From the NCBI GenBank assembly GCA_022747635.1, contig JAKTNV010000003.1, positions 46,117,475 through 46,181,474 on the forward strand: a stretch of 64,000 nucleotides of DNA. The letters are read 5' to 3'. The notes under the pieces were generated by a model, which saw only the letters and a program-made list of their open reading frames with translations, was not told where the DNA came from and did not search any database. The number at the start of each line of letters is the position of its first letter. Position 1 is the first letter of the stretch. This DNA is from Hetaerina americana. Taxonomy: Eukaryota; Arthropoda; Insecta; Odonata; Calopterygidae. The translations under genes and the position numbers were made by a program. Shown here piece by piece: positions 36,191 through 49,675 of this stretch.

Positions 36191-39100
36191 TTTGCATGGA
36201 ATGACTGGTTTGATAAATTATATTGCATGGATTTTCTCGTTGCACTGCATCTACGTAAAATATGTTTACTTTGAAGCCTTCGTATTAACGGAATTACCCC
36301 AGGTCGAGGAAATAATTTGACCTGCGAAGCTGATTAAGTAAACGAAACAAATAGGAGAAAATTGACATTAGAATAAAGGTTAAAATTGACCGTCATTTGC
36401 TTGCAGAAATTAGCAGATTTCAACTACGGTGAAATCCACCTTAGCGCGTGAGAATGTCTGAGAAGTGAATGAGTACGCCTTCTCGTGGTCAAAATGCCTA
36501 CTAATACACCAAAAATTTAAATCCGGTATGAAATTTCCGGAAAATTGTTAGTTCTGAATTTTGCAGTTGGTTGATGACGACGCGACGAATCAGGAAAACC
36601 TTATAATTTGATCTTCTTTTTTGCGTAATTGCGGAATTTTTTTTGGCCCGTCGGGATTGACAAATTTTAAACCTCGAAGGAAAATGTTGCATAATTTTAT
36701 GTTTTCCGAATCTCTCGCGACGCTCCGAACATAATACAGAAGCCCTTAATGAGTGGGTCCCGATAACTGACATTTCAGAAAAAAATTCGAAAATAAAAAA
36801 TAAGCCGCCGGCCAATGGAATCGCACTTACTTGTTCACCAGTTTCATTCTAAATGACGGATTTTATTTCCCCGGTCACCGGGGATCTTATGAACATAGGT
36901 TTCAAAACTCGGATTAATCGTGCAAAACTGTGGACGTTTGAAACTTTTTTTGAAAATCCTGCTGCGGTAAGCTTACAGACAAGAACGGAGAGTCTAGGCC
37001 CTGCCGCCACTTCCATTCTCTCAGAGGAAGAAGAGCGAGCATGGGACAATATTTCTGTCGAGGCAGTCGACCCCACTTTAGCGAAGGGAGACGACTTGCT
37101 GCCATCTAATCAATAGCACTCCATGAACGAACAGCTACTATATTGCGCCGTCAAGGGGGTTGCTTGAGAGCGCAGGAGCAGTCGAGAACCTCGCAGAACG
37201 TGCAATTTAGGAACGGGGTATGTTGTTATTGGGTCATTAGCGAAGTCCATTTTAGGTAAGAGATGCATCTGAAAGAAGTCGGGAGCTGTTACCAGTGACG
37301 AGGGGGGTTTGCACAAACATTGGGTATAATCGCACGGCTGAGGGACGTTAAATGTAACAGATGAGGGTCGATCATTTGAAAAATTTGAGGATTATTAATA
37401 TAAAATCAAATGGGTACTTATTTTAGGGGGCTAAAATAAGGGAACAGAACAATTCCGTGATACCAGGTGTGGATTACAGGGACAGGGGTGGCTCCCCAGG
37501 AATCAGGGTCTCCTTTATGGAGCCGAATAAATGTAACACAGCTGACAATGATGAGGACCTACTGTATTATAATTGGGGTGGAAGATGACTAGACCCTGAG
37601 AGTTTGGCATCAGTTCTCACTCAGGGCCGGCATAATACGTGTATAAATCGAATGATAAATCTACGGGCACCTGTTACTGATCACGGTTATCATTCGTGAC
37701 CAGGGGAATGGAAAACCTTTCGGATGCCATGGTCAGGACCGGCTACGTGAGGCCAAAGGTAGTAACTATTTCCCAGGGCCGGCCGTGCAAGGAATGAAAC
37801 TGAAATTTAGGTCTAAGACCTATTGCTGGGAGCGTAGACAGGTGTATGAGATCAGGAGCCGATATGAAGTTTTAGTGTCAGAGCCAAGTGCTCAGGGCCA
37901 CATTTCCGTATGAAATTTTCAGAGTATAATAACCTAAATAGTTTGCGCACAAATCACAATGGAAACAAAGATGTTGAGACATTTCCGTGCTTAATTATTA
38001 TTGTTTATAATATATCAAAAGGAGTCGCTGTGACCGTATTTGTTTCAAATATTAGCTTTAACTTCTGTGAACTTTTACTCGCTCATCATCAACAACAATG
38101 GGAAGTAACATACGGCATGGACATAAAGAACAACGTTATAGACCTTTAAATTTCATTTTTAAGCCATAAACCAAGAAGTGATTTTCTCATTCCATAAATT
38201 ATTGCTGCAATTCTTTCATGCTGTAGAATAATTTTGTTGGGAGTTCAGTAAGTACGTAGGCCCAGTGACTGTTCCGGGCTAGAGGGGTCAAGAAAACCCT
38301 CCTTGTCTCCTCCGATACGCCTTCCACGAAATGAGTGAAGTTTTATTTGATTAAAAAAATGCTCAAGAGTTACAAGCACCCAAAAACCGGAAAAAAGTGG
38401 TTTTAAAAAGCATTCCGTTTTAGATTACTGACATGAGTTTTCTTTTCACCGCCGGCTCACGTTCCTTCCGAATGTCGACCGCTGGATGCGTCCCTATGTA
38501 GAAGCATGAAAGAAGTTATTTCCGATGAATTAACTTTCATGAACCAAATATACTTGTGCGTCGCTATAGCCGTCGAAGTTTTATCTTATGCACGCGATAA
38601 AAGGTTCTTCGTGAAGCTTGTTTATATTAACCAATGTATCTTAATAATTAATATAAACACAATGGATGAGGAAATATAAATTCTCCCAAATTCAACAAAA
38701 ATTCCGGAAAATTGTGTTTTTAACCGACTTAGACGGTCAAGGGGCACTTACGATTCTTTCAAGACGGTTCGGGTGTCGGAAAAGACTCTTGGATATGAAT
38801 CTTTTATACCCACCTCATACGCGTATGCACGTTGGATTTACTGAGCTCGAATAGAAAACGCATCCTGACCAATAGTGCACTTCCCTTTTTCACCGATGTA
38901 GTTCAACCTTCCAGCCCACGTCGTCACTTACTCTGCAATTGTGCCTCCAAATGAGAAAGAAAAAATACATTTACTGATATCAAAAACCAATTTCGCAATA
39001 TCAGATGTATCATTTTTAAAAGATCAGTCAAGTACCAATTACAGTCTTCTCAATTTGAATGACAAACGAGGCAATTTTATTGGGATCGTCGTTCAGCGTG

Positions 39101-42100
39101 CCAGGAACCAAGCCGAGGGCGAGATAAACTGGCGAAATGCTGGTTCAAGCGCTGAAAAGTGCAGTGATCGACCGCTTGCACATTCGGTCGGATACGCATA
39201 AAATTCCATTGAGGGATCATATCTTGTGTTATGAAAGGCGAGCTATTCTAGGTGAGGCATTCTCCATGCGCACTAGAAAATTGCCAGAGTAGTGTGCGGC
39301 GTATTCTTGAGACTTGGTCCCTCATTTATTTGAATTTCGAATCTGAGACCAAACCAAGGAAACCAGAGTACACTATTTGCTGAGGCCCTTTGACCATTCT
39401 CTTTTCTTGTATCCCCCTCCCACGTCCATCAAACCTGTGATCCTCCCCCCTCCCAAACCCTGCAAACTGCTTGCTTTCGCCCGCGCGCAGGTGTTCGTTG
39501 TGTACTCTTCTCATGAAATGCAACCTCTCTCACGGAAGATAAATCCCAACTCACCTCCAGAATTTTCACCTCCATGTGTGCAGCGCCGCCTTTGGTTTGT
39601 CAAGAAAGCTAACCATGGTCGAAAAAGTTGAGCCGATATGCATCATGAGAATACGAAAGACGATTCATCACTTAAAGCAAAACATAAGCGTTTATCCTCT
39701 CGAAAAATATGATTACATTAATGCCCAGAGAAAATTAGCGATAAGCGAATATTTTAGTCATTAGAAGTAATATCAGCCAGAAAACAGTTTTCGTGTATCA
39801 ATTTACGGTAACTATGAGAATATTCTCTATTCTCTTTCCCTATCTGGTTTCCCCAGGCCCTCGATTTATTGGTCACTGTAATTTGAAGCAGGAATATGAT
39901 TTGTGAAATCACCGCTGTTTGAAGCTATTTTCTTTATCTTAAATTCTAAATCAATTCTGACGGAGAACATTAATGCAAAAAGGAGTGCTAAAACTTAACT
40001 TCGAAGGTATCCTCTACGTTATTTTTATGTACTTCATCCTCCGTATAATCTACGTTCATAGGGTCTATACCATTTCTATTCTTCCATTTCCTTTGTTTTT
40101 CAACATTTACTCTATGGGACACTAAATTTAATTCATAAATGCAACCCGTTCATGAGTTGAGTGTATTCGATTCTAAAATTGCCACTGCAGCTGCTTTGAG
40201 TCCATAGTGAAAGGCACGGATATAAGGAATGGGAAAGAAGCGCGTTCAATCTGAGAGGGCATGGGGTACAATGTGAAATCTAGAGCACATGGAAGGAGTC
40301 AAGGGATAATACTTGTCTGAGACCAAGAGAGAATGGGGCACTAGAATTATGATAAAAGTATCACTAAATAGGTTGTGTGTGAGTGGAGGGTGCATGTTCG
40401 TGAAAACGGGGTAGGGATGCACTGTGGTCTTACCCTGGGTGGATGGGATGAATGAATAGCAGTGAGACATATTGGATGGCATTATGATGCCCCAAATGGA
40501 AAGTGAAAGTGAATGTTTGAACAGAGAAGGAAATGAATAGCGCAGTTTTTCTTTGTCACACTGAAAGAAGACTACCAATGGATTATTCAATTGTGTTCTC
40601 CACTAGTTTATTCAGAAATGGCATGTTTAACGTTGTGAACTTTTCGTTCTCCTTTAAATGATTCCTATTTAATGTTTTCAACGTAAAAAATTGCATTAAT
40701 TCTTATTTATTTGACATTTATTGTTTTGACTTCAACGTTGAGCTTAAATTTTTCTTTTGAGCAATATGTAATGGAAATGTATACTGTATTGTCAGATATA
40801 ATAGTATACACATGATAGATAGCTGTGCCTGAGAATGAATTCTGGAGCGCTCCAATTATAAGCACAATAAAGGTGACAAGGGGGCATTGTAGGATTCCTT
40901 TGGGCGTGGAATTAAAACTTCCTTAAAATATTTTGTCATGCGCAGCCAAATGATGACTGTAGATCAATGATACTCGTGGCTTTGAGTATGGGATTCAAGC
41001 AAGCTGGACCAAGGGATTGTTTTGCAGAGAATGCGAGTTCGGAACCACGTACTGAAATGATGGTTCTGAGTCAGTTTTTTCTACTGATTTATATATAATT
41101 CTGAAACGTTGATGGAGCTTATTTTACGGGAACAATTGAAGCTTAAAATGGCTACCAACTTTAACTCCAGTGTACACAACCTTGCTGAAGTACTAGGCAT
41201 GCAGGTATAACCCAGGCTCTTCTCCAACACCTGGTAGATTTACGCTGTGGTTGGGAGTGTTGTGCTGCGGAGCACCTTGTCGGTAGCCAAGTGGCCATTA
41301 CATTATTGATTAACCGAGCATGATTGACCATGAGTAGTGAGTGACGACCAGATGCCAAAAGTATCCTGCCTTAATTATCCCGATATCAGCATCTACTGCA
41401 TTTGAATCCATAGAGTCCTCCCAAAGGATTCGAAGTACGGTGTGTGTATGCTGGTAGTTGGGTCGATTGAGTTCTTCAAAATAGTATATTTGCAAATTTT
41501 TACCAAATTTTTCATACCAACCGATTCGAAAATGGCAAGAAAAAGCATGTTTGGTCATGCCTGACCTCCCCTCTCTCAGTGAAATCACTACATAGTGGAA
41601 TTGGTGTCATTATTAAATGTGATTTCTTCATTCATTTTTAGGCAACATTTATTATTCACGTCTGTATATTATTATTAAAAATACACATGTGCTAATAGAC
41701 ATTGTCAGGTGGCACACAAGTCCCAAATAATTGCAAAAGATAATACATAAAACCAGACTTCAAAACACAAATCTCTTTAACAAAACAAGTGAATCCCCAT
41801 CCCATTTACAACCATTAATCAGCAAGAAAAAAAAGATAAATTAAAAAAAATTAAGCTCGCCATGGTTGTTAAACAGACTGAGCAGCAAGACCAATTCTCA
41901 TGAAACACATATACCTTATTCACATATCTTTCAATCATAAACTGACTGGTAAATACTTTTTCTTCTTTCCCTTCCCGCTCATTTTTACATGTATTCTATT
42001 ATCAATATTGGTGGTGAATAATGAATTGGATCAAATGATCAGATTGAAATGTGAAATCCTACTGAAGAAATATGGAGTGATACCTCTATTTAAAAATACT

Positions 42101-43304
42101 GAGAAGAAATGTGGGTTGGCATAGGTTACCACATATCCATACCATATCCACATTCTCATATGCATGGATTGCTGTTACAACAATCAACGTTATCCTTCCA
42201 TCTCGTCTTCCACAGCCCTAAAACATCTACATTTCCTCTAATTATTTCCAGTTCAATATTTTCTGATTTCCATATGCTCAAAATTGCCCAAACATTGCTA
42301 GCCCTTATTTTGAGCCATCTGAAGGGTATAATTTTCCTAGCTTATTCTTGAGTATTTGTTTGTATTTTCCCTTCTTGTTTCCTAACATGTACGTTTTTTC
42401 ACCTTCCTGTGCAGTGCGCTAGTTTCACACTTAAAACATTCCAAATTTTTGCATCACATCACCCTATATGTTTCTTTTGCCCTAGTTTCCAAACTCAGTT
42501 TTTCATTAAATTATTTCCACAAAAAGAAAATTATTTCTACAAAAAGAAAATTATTTTTATAAAAATATAGGTAGAATAAAATACAAATAATTGAATAATA
42601 AATTGAGCTGAGAAATTAATAGGTATAATATTATCCTCAACCTTTTCCCTATTTTATCTTCTTTAATCTGAATGTACGCTTATTTAATTGTTTATTATAA
42701 CTAAATTAGAAAGGACAAATTGAGGTTCTTATGGCCTCTTTCTATTACATATTACTAACTATTGATTATATTAAATAATATTTCCTTAAGCCATTAACCC
42801 TTTACTGGTTAAGAATATATCATTTAATATAGTCAGTCTATGACTAGATTATTATCTGAAACTTCATCTGCCCCTTAAAATTGTTTGAATTAATCATGCT
42901 ATTCCTACATTTCTGCCTAACTGCAATACAGGTGTAGTGTATATGATATGTTGCATGTAAAAAATTGGTTAATAATCGTGGAATATGATAAAATTGAAAA
43001 ATAATTAAAACTCAAAGCATTCAATATTTTATATTTAGTCAGTAGCCAAGGTTACTTTCTCTGTTAGAGGTTATGGTTAACATTTAAATTGAATGCCTTC
43101 ATTTGAATCTAGATAATATGAGCTCAATGACTGCATGATAGAAAAAACAGTTTCTCTGTTGATACAAAGTTGTGGGCCCTGTAATTCATTTTAAGTACTC
43201 ATTAGCACACCAGCACTTGAATAGAATCAGCATGGGATGTACGATTAGCCTATTTATGATTAATAATATTCCAATGTCATATCCAAACTTTCAAACCTAC
43301 TAAT
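36191..43304. other. Long unassigned stretch
   Basis: No gene was recognised. The 87-codon frame at 36,853-37,116 has no known domain. 37,460-37,900 has recurrent CAGGGCC/CAGGACC words at irregular spacing. 39,380-39,620 is pyrimidine-rich. The 92-codon minus frame at 41,310-41,588 looks moderately protein-like but matches nothing I recognise. At 42,508-42,560 a roughly 20-bp unit (AAAATTATTTC-ACAAAAAG) is repeated about three times. Confidence 0.35.
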
Positions 43305-43568
43305 TCTTTTGGTAGCCTGCCAACCCAGAGTTCGTGGGTTGGATTACTGCTAAGGTGAATTTACCCACCTAGGGCATGTGTATCTATGTCTTTTGCAATG
43401 CTTAAACAAAGTGTTAGTGAAGATCAATCCCTGTCTCCTGCAGAGCTCCATAGTTTGTATTACTAGTTACACTATCCTTGATATAATTTTCAGGGGTTAG
43501 ATGGGAGAAGGGACTATAAAGCTTCAGTCTTGCCTCAATAGAGTTATTAAATAAATAAATAAACTTTA
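43305..43568 (+). mobile_element. SINE-like element with AAAT tail
   Basis: Starts with GGTAGCCTGCCAACCCAGAG and GTTCGTGGGTTGGATTACT, resembling a degraded tRNA T-arm/B box, and ends in a repeated AAATAAAT tail (about 43,546-43,562). The body does not match SINE-A or SINE-B. Possibly a third family. Confidence 0.5.
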
Positions 43569-43619
43569 CTTAAAGTGTTCACAACATTTCATGAAAAAAG
43601 AGATTGGGATCCTTTGAGA

Positions 43620-43705
43620 AATTTAATCACGGTAGGATTTGAATTTGAGTCCTGGTGGTGGGAAGTCAGTACACTAGCCAGCACACCAATCGATTTGATC
43701 CTCAC
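43620..43705 (-). mobile_element. tRNA-like SINE head (fragment)
   Basis: On the minus strand GTGTGCTGGCTAGTGTACTG resembles an A box region and GGACTCAAATTCAAATCC a B box, with the usual spacing of a tRNA-derived head. No SINE body was recognised beyond it. Confidence 0.4.
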
Positions 43706-44510
43706 TTTTCTCAACTGGGTACGATCTAAAGATGCAGATGTTGTGTTTCATTGAAATGTCACATAATCAAATTTGTTGTTAGAGTTTATGATTCAATATG
43801 ATCATTGCTGCTGTAGGACACATTAAGATCAGTTTTTTTAACTTCTAGAGTTGCTATTTCTCTGTTTTACTAAGGAACTGAACTTCTGTTTAAGCACAGC
43901 TGTGCCCGATTTGACTTAATTCCTTGTAGGACTGGTAATCCAAATTTCACTCAGTTAGTCGTTCCTCAATTCATTTGGTAGCATGGAAAAAACCGTTTGC
44001 GACCCTATTATTAACTTAGAGGAAATGAAATAAGCTCATTTTTTAAGTAATCAGATAAGGACAGTCAACGCTAATTAATATTGTCAGATCATCGGCTATG
44101 AAAGCCTTTTTCATAAATTGGGAAATAATGGCGTGCTACTGTTGCAATAATATTCACTGGTTCATTCAGGAGTTTAAACTTTGCCAATTCTTTGTTGACA
44201 AATATTTAATTATTTTAGGCTATTACTTGTAAGTAATTGTTTCAAAGTAATGAGTAATTTCTGAGAAAAATCATGTAAAATATGCTAGATTTTGATATTG
44301 TTATTAGTTTTAATGATTTGCAGCATTATAATGGCTAAAATTACCCCAAATATTTAGTCTCCAATTTGGTTCAGAAATCTAAATGCAAAAAATTCTCCGC
44401 ACACTTAAATAAAAGAGAACACCTGCATTTTTCAAAATATTCCTCTCGTGTTCTCAATATGATCAAAATCAATGTCCTAGTTTTTGTAACCTGCATTTAT
44501 ACTTCATTAT

Positions 44511-44740
44511 AGGGTAGTGGTACCTTAATGAGTAGAATAATGGGCTACAGAGCAGATGGCCTGGATTCAAATATAATTTACTTTGGACACCTTGGCTCTA
44601 CCCAAGCTGTGATTTTTCATGCACCTATCAGATCATCTTCCAGGGAAACCACAGCCTGTGCAGGGAATGAGGAACTGGCCCTCATATCCTGATACATGAA
44701 GTTGGTATACCGTGCATGACAATGGAATGAGATGAGCTTT
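44511..44740 (+). mobile_element. SINE-A copy, diverged
   Basis: Head AGGGTAGTGGTACCTTAATG, then GGCCTGGATTCAAAT (B-box position), CTACCCAAGCTGTGATTTTT, CTTCCAGGGAAACCACAGCC, GGAACTGGCCCTCATATCC and TACCGT. The order and spacing match the copies at 49,283 and 60,875, with more substitutions. Confidence 0.75.
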
Positions 44741-45930
44741 TACCTTAGTTTTTCAAACTAGCCTCATGGTTTATTGAGTATATTAGTTTACATCCTATTT
44801 ATAGGAATAGGTGCTCAGGATATTAATGCAGTTTCTAGACTCAGTCAAAAGCAGATTAAAATCAGTGCAATTGATCCTTTTGGAAAATTTTCAGTTGTGT
44901 TAGCTCATCTACCCAATTCTTACATTTTTATCCCAATCAATCTCTTCAGATTCTATTCCGATCAAATACAACTGAATTCCTTTTCAATTTTGTTTTAAAA
45001 CTTGTGAATTAAACAAAGGTGATCATAATGCACATCACCAAATATTTACATTTAAAGGTGAAGAAAGAAGGTGTATTCAGAAATGAGAATCTAGTGTCAG
45101 TCATGACTAATAAAACCCACGACTACTTTAATAAACTGATTATAATGCTGTTCAAAGTTCTGAGGTTATTTTTATGCATCTATTCTGGGGCTTCAGTTTA
45201 TAAAAAAGGCAATTTATAATGTTAACTGGTATAACATAGCTACATAGGTATATCTTGTTGTTCAAGAATGCTTTATACTTATTAAATGTATTAATATTAG
45301 TTCTGATAACGAATGAATTTCAGTGGAACTTGATGCAACAAAAAATAATTTGCTGGCACCAGAAGTTTCCATAAATGAAATAGATACATGAGGATTCTTA
45401 AGAACTAAGCCTCAAGTCAGCTATTCTTTATATGATTGGCATACCTCATTTCCTTATATCATATCGAATATAAATTTATTTAAATAAAAGTAATGGTAGA
45501 TTCATCGCAAATAGTTTTCCTGATGAAATAAGGTAATAATACTTGTTTAACAAAAGGGGTTTCCTGCCAGATCTCTCTCAAAAGTGCAGCTTTGGGATTC
45601 AATGATTTCAACTATTCAACTTTTGAATTCACATCTTTTTTTTTCAATGAGCTGTTCTAATTTTAAATATTATCGAGACCATTGCAACTTTCCTTCCCAG
45701 CATATATTATTTTTGGGTTGTGAATCTCAGCTTGTGGTTTTGAGCTATTGAATGAATGTTTTATTGGATTACATTAATGTAACATGATGATGACTTTACC
45801 ACTACTTAATACAATGTGGTTAGAATTGTAATAGAGATGACTGATATTTTATATCATTTCTATTATATCATTAATTGCTAATTACTTAAATTATGAGTGA
45901 TTTTTCTTATGCATATTTTCATGCACTTAG
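44741..45930. other. AT-rich sequence, nothing recognised
   Basis: Two open plus-strand frames (44,774-44,998 and 45,019-45,219) have hydrophobic or basic composition but no recognisable domain or splice context. Confidence 0.35.
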
Positions 45931-46370
45931 GGTGACGTGGTAGCTCAGTGGTTAGAGCAGTTGGCATTAAGCTAAGTTCCAGTGATTCCTCCAGTCTCTC
46001 TGTTCACCTTCAAGATCACTTAGATTTTCTAGTTACCAGGATTTTCTATGGAAGTTAGAGGTATCACAGAGAAAGGTAGCGAATGCCTTCTTGCTCTGAA
46101 TGTGTGAATTGAGCATGCTTAGTACATGTCCTAGTGCAAACTGGGTTCCACTATTGAATATTAGAACAACCTCCAATTCTCTGTATTTAACTTGTGTTTG
46201 ATAGCAGCTTCATTCTCAAAGTAAAAGTAAGAAATAAGCAGATTATAATTCTGAGGGGATTTTTCTATCTGGGGTAAAATGTCGGTGGATATATATTGGG
46301 TATATAAAGATGCTGATGAATTGGTATCATTAGAACTAGAAAGTGGATGGATACTATTATAAATAAATAA
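45931..46370 (+). mobile_element. SINE-like element with tRNA-type A box
   Basis: GGTGACGTGGTAGCTCAGTG followed by GTTAGAGCA is an excellent A box and D-arm. The B-box part is degraded, so this is not a functional tRNA gene. The far end near 46,355-46,372 is a repeated AAAT tail. Its full extent is a guess from those two ends. Confidence 0.5.
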
Positions 46371-49282
46371 ATTATCAATGCATTAATACCATACAGGATT
46401 TGCTTTGACTAGACACATAATTTGATTGGCTTTTCATTCATATGATTAAAAACAATAACATTGAATCCTTTTTTTTGTGCTCTGTTGCAAAGATAAAACA
46501 ATTCTTTCACTATCACTAGAATGCATTTTTTTGTGTGAATGTGATATTATAAATTGTAGGCTTTTATGGGGCTGGACTAAATATTTAATTGGAAAATGTA
46601 TGGGCAAAATAGAATTATTATTAGGGGATGTAATGTGCTGTCTTAAAAAAATTTTTTTGGCCGCATATTAGCATTCAATATCTCTTTTTTGTCATTATTA
46701 AGGAATTAATCTTTGGAAATCGATACCATTGCTTATAAATAATATTATGAAAATAAGTAAATAAACAAATGGGCCACATCTGTTTGTGCCTGTGGTTTTT
46801 TGTAAGGAATGCTTTCATATTGTTTGAAGTGAGATATACTCTGTGAGATATACTCTTTCACTTGCAAGGATAACTATTCTACAAATGACCTTAGCATGAA
46901 ATAAATAGATATCCATAGCCCTCATATACAGATATCAATCATGCAATCAATCAAATCATTAGTTTGCAAGAAATGCTTATCTTCATCTGGTAAATATACT
47001 GTTGATGAAATGAGCATAGTATACCTATGAGCATTATTTGAAAGTCAGTTATGGGTGAAAAATTTAGTTTGATATCTGCGGTTGGGTTAGTTAGTGTTAA
47101 GTGAGAGGTTTAATTATTGCTTGATGGAATTTGAGGTACTGTGAAAGGGATCATCAATGGGGAATGGTAATGTGACTGTGGTCAAGGTTAAGGTTTGATG
47201 CGAATATTTCAATCTGTTACAGGGGTCAAATTAAATTCATTTCTTTTCAAAACTTGAAATTGCCAGGCCAAAATAAACATGCTTATTTTCAAAGTGCTTT
47301 GCAAAGATGTTGAGCTAGAGAGTAAAGATCTTTTTATTCTAAACTGAAAACTATGGCCTGCTTGTCCCATGCAAACAAAATTGCAAAAGTGACACGTGTT
47401 GATGAGTTCTTCTAAACTTGCATTCCTGGTTACATCTGTATTATTTCCGAGCTTGGTTTTCAATGACCCTGTTTAGCTGATCATACGAGATACTTTAGAA
47501 GTGTTAAGAACCTCCTGATTCAACAAATGATAATTTGCTGTTAGAGGAATCTCTTTGAGAAAATGAATGTTTCATTAAATACAATGTTTTTCATCAAATT
47601 AAAAAAAAATTGAGGATTATCCATTTATTTATGGAATTGTGAGTTCTAAGTGAATTCATAGAGGGGAAATTTAACAGAAAACACTGACCTCACAGTGATC
47701 AATGAGAAGTTCTTATATGTCTATTCTATGTGCTTGTTTTCTCATCTCAAATGCCAGATATTAATTCAACACCTCTAATAGCAATCATACACATTTTTAG
47801 GTGCACATTCTCTATTTTATCCATATTCCAACCCAAATAACTCTATTTTGCCAAATGATGGTGAATGTCAAAACCGTTATTTCAATTGATGTGCACACAA
47901 TTAAACTGTCCACTTCATTCGTAATTGCCAGACTTTTGATGTCATCTCCTTTAAAATTGCTGGAAGAAGTAAAATTTTTTAGTGTCAGAGATAGAATTGA
48001 TTGTTTTTTCTTTCCAGCAATCAAATTGTTTCCTCATACTAAGTTATAAAAACTTCTAACATTCTGGAGTGCAATCATTTTTCTAGTCTGTTAGAGTATA
48101 ATTTACCTCTTAAAGCTTCTATAGTTTGAAGAAGATAAGAAAACAGTCCCAACAAATTTGATAAACATCACTTTAAAATATATATTTCTTTATTTTTCCA
48201 TTTATAAATTGAGGTTTTGCAGAATATTGTTCTAAACAATCAGCTGTTATAACAAATGTTGGTCCTGATTGTAAGCATGTCTTCTATAATTATGTTGCTG
48301 CAATACTAATTGGAACTTAAGTCTGTCCGGTAACTTGAAGCCTTGAAGATACTGTGGAGAGATCTAAAAGCCAGCTGCTAAAGACACATCTGGAAAAAAT
48401 GTTCTCACTTGGCATTAAATAGGATGGAAAGTATTAGAGAAATAATTACATATGTATGCATTTACTTAGAGATTACAATTAAGTTTACAATGTATTTCGA
48501 GGAATTAAATTTGTACTTACAAAATACATTTGATTCAGAATATTTGTGGATTTTTATTGGCATCTTAGGATACCAATCAGCACTTTAATTGTGTGAATAT
48601 AAAAGTAATGGTTCTGATAGATTAATATATAACAGCATTTTTTGCATTTCAGAAGAAGATGTTTAACCCGGAGTTAATTGGTATTGTCCTTTCGTCAGCG
48701 AATCTTAGATTGTGTTCCTAAAATTTAGTACCAGCATCCTTACTCTCTACTAACAAAAAAGCCTAGCCTTCTACCTATATTTTCTCATTAAATATTTTAC
48801 TTAACAAATTTATTCAATTAACACTAAAGTATATGACCCAATAACCATGTTCAGTTCTTTTGACTATGGTCTTCTCTAATTTTGAAAGTCCAGCACAAAG
48901 TCTTCCTATTTCTTGAGGTTTTGCTACAAATTAAGGCAATGATCTAAAAAAAAACTTGGTTGTAAACCCTTAATTTCTTAAGTCTAAATATTTTCTATTT
49001 TACAAAGTTCATTTGCTGAAAGCCCATTTTATCGATTTAGTTCCCCTTTTGCTTTTAGCATTTCTGCTCTTTTTTCAACACCCTTCCTTATTTCAGCATA
49101 TAAACAGGAAAAGGGCAAAATTACTTTCATAATATCACTTAATTGATTATATAGTGCTCTTTACACAGTATGGTTAACATTACAATGCTTCATTTAGTTT
49201 ACTATAAGGAAGGAAACTTAAATTAGTCAAATGTAGAGTTCAAAAAATAAATAATTATTATTATCATCCGTAATCTACCGGT
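46371..49282. other. AT-rich sequence, nothing recognised
   Basis: Short frames at 46,477-46,671, 47,209-47,463 and 47,801-48,049 show no family motif. No repeat could be assigned. Confidence 0.35.
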
Positions 49283-49499
49283 TAGGATTGCTGTAGTGCA
49301 GGGGTAGAGCATTGGACTATTGACCGAAGGCATGCCACTCTGGACACCCAAGCTGGGTGTTTTTTTGGCTGCCAGGTCTTCCTGAGGAACCATAGCCGCC
49401 ACAGGGAAAGAAACTGGTCCCCCTACCTTGATGTATGAATTTGACATGCTGTTGGGCTGGCTGAACTCTACCATCACCCACCAAACTGACCTTTAGGTT
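49283..49499 (+). mobile_element. SINE-A copy
   Basis: Head with GTAGTGCAGGGGTAGAGC (A box), the degraded B-box area, then CACCCAAGCTGGGTG, GCCACAGGGAAAGAAACTGG, CCCCTACCTTGATGTATGAA, TGTTGGGCT and ACCATCACCCACCAAACTGA. It ends in CCTTTAGGTTGAT directly where the palindrome at 49,500 begins. Confidence 0.85.
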
Positions 49500-49675
49500 G
49501 ATGAAAAGTGAATAATAGCAATTTTGGGAGTTCCACTGATTTTTATTTTAAAAATGACCGATTTTATTGAATAGTTGACATCATCAACTGATGATGTCGA
49601 CTATTTAATGTCTTCGGTCATTTTTAAAATAAAAATCAGTGGAACTTACAAAGTTGTTCTTATTCACTTTTCATC
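49500..49675. repeat. 176-bp foldback palindrome (FB1)
   Basis: The left arm begins GATGAAAAGTGAATAA and the right arm ends TTATTCACTTTTCATC. Inside, GTTCCACTGATTTTTATTTT at about 49,530 is mirrored by its complement at about 49,622-49,643. At the centre TAGTTGACATCATCA meets TGATGATGTCGACTA across 2 nt. Mismatches are few. Its layout (outer TTCCACT, TTTTAT, GACCG, then CATCATCA/TGATGATG at the centre) parallels the palindrome at 56,375-56,541. Probably a foldback-type mobile element or inverted dimer. Confidence 0.9.

Noticed and set aside
36853..37116. 87-codon open frame as a small gene
   Set aside because: No domain, no promoter or splice context, and overlapping open frames on the other strand; open by chance in GC-richer DNA.
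41310..41588. 92-codon minus frame as a host exon
   Set aside because: Composition looks protein-like but no splice acceptor, family motif or neighbouring exon could be found.
45931..45960. Possible tRNA gene (excellent A box, D-arm)
   Set aside because: No intact anticodon stem or B box follows at the right distance; more likely the head of a SINE.
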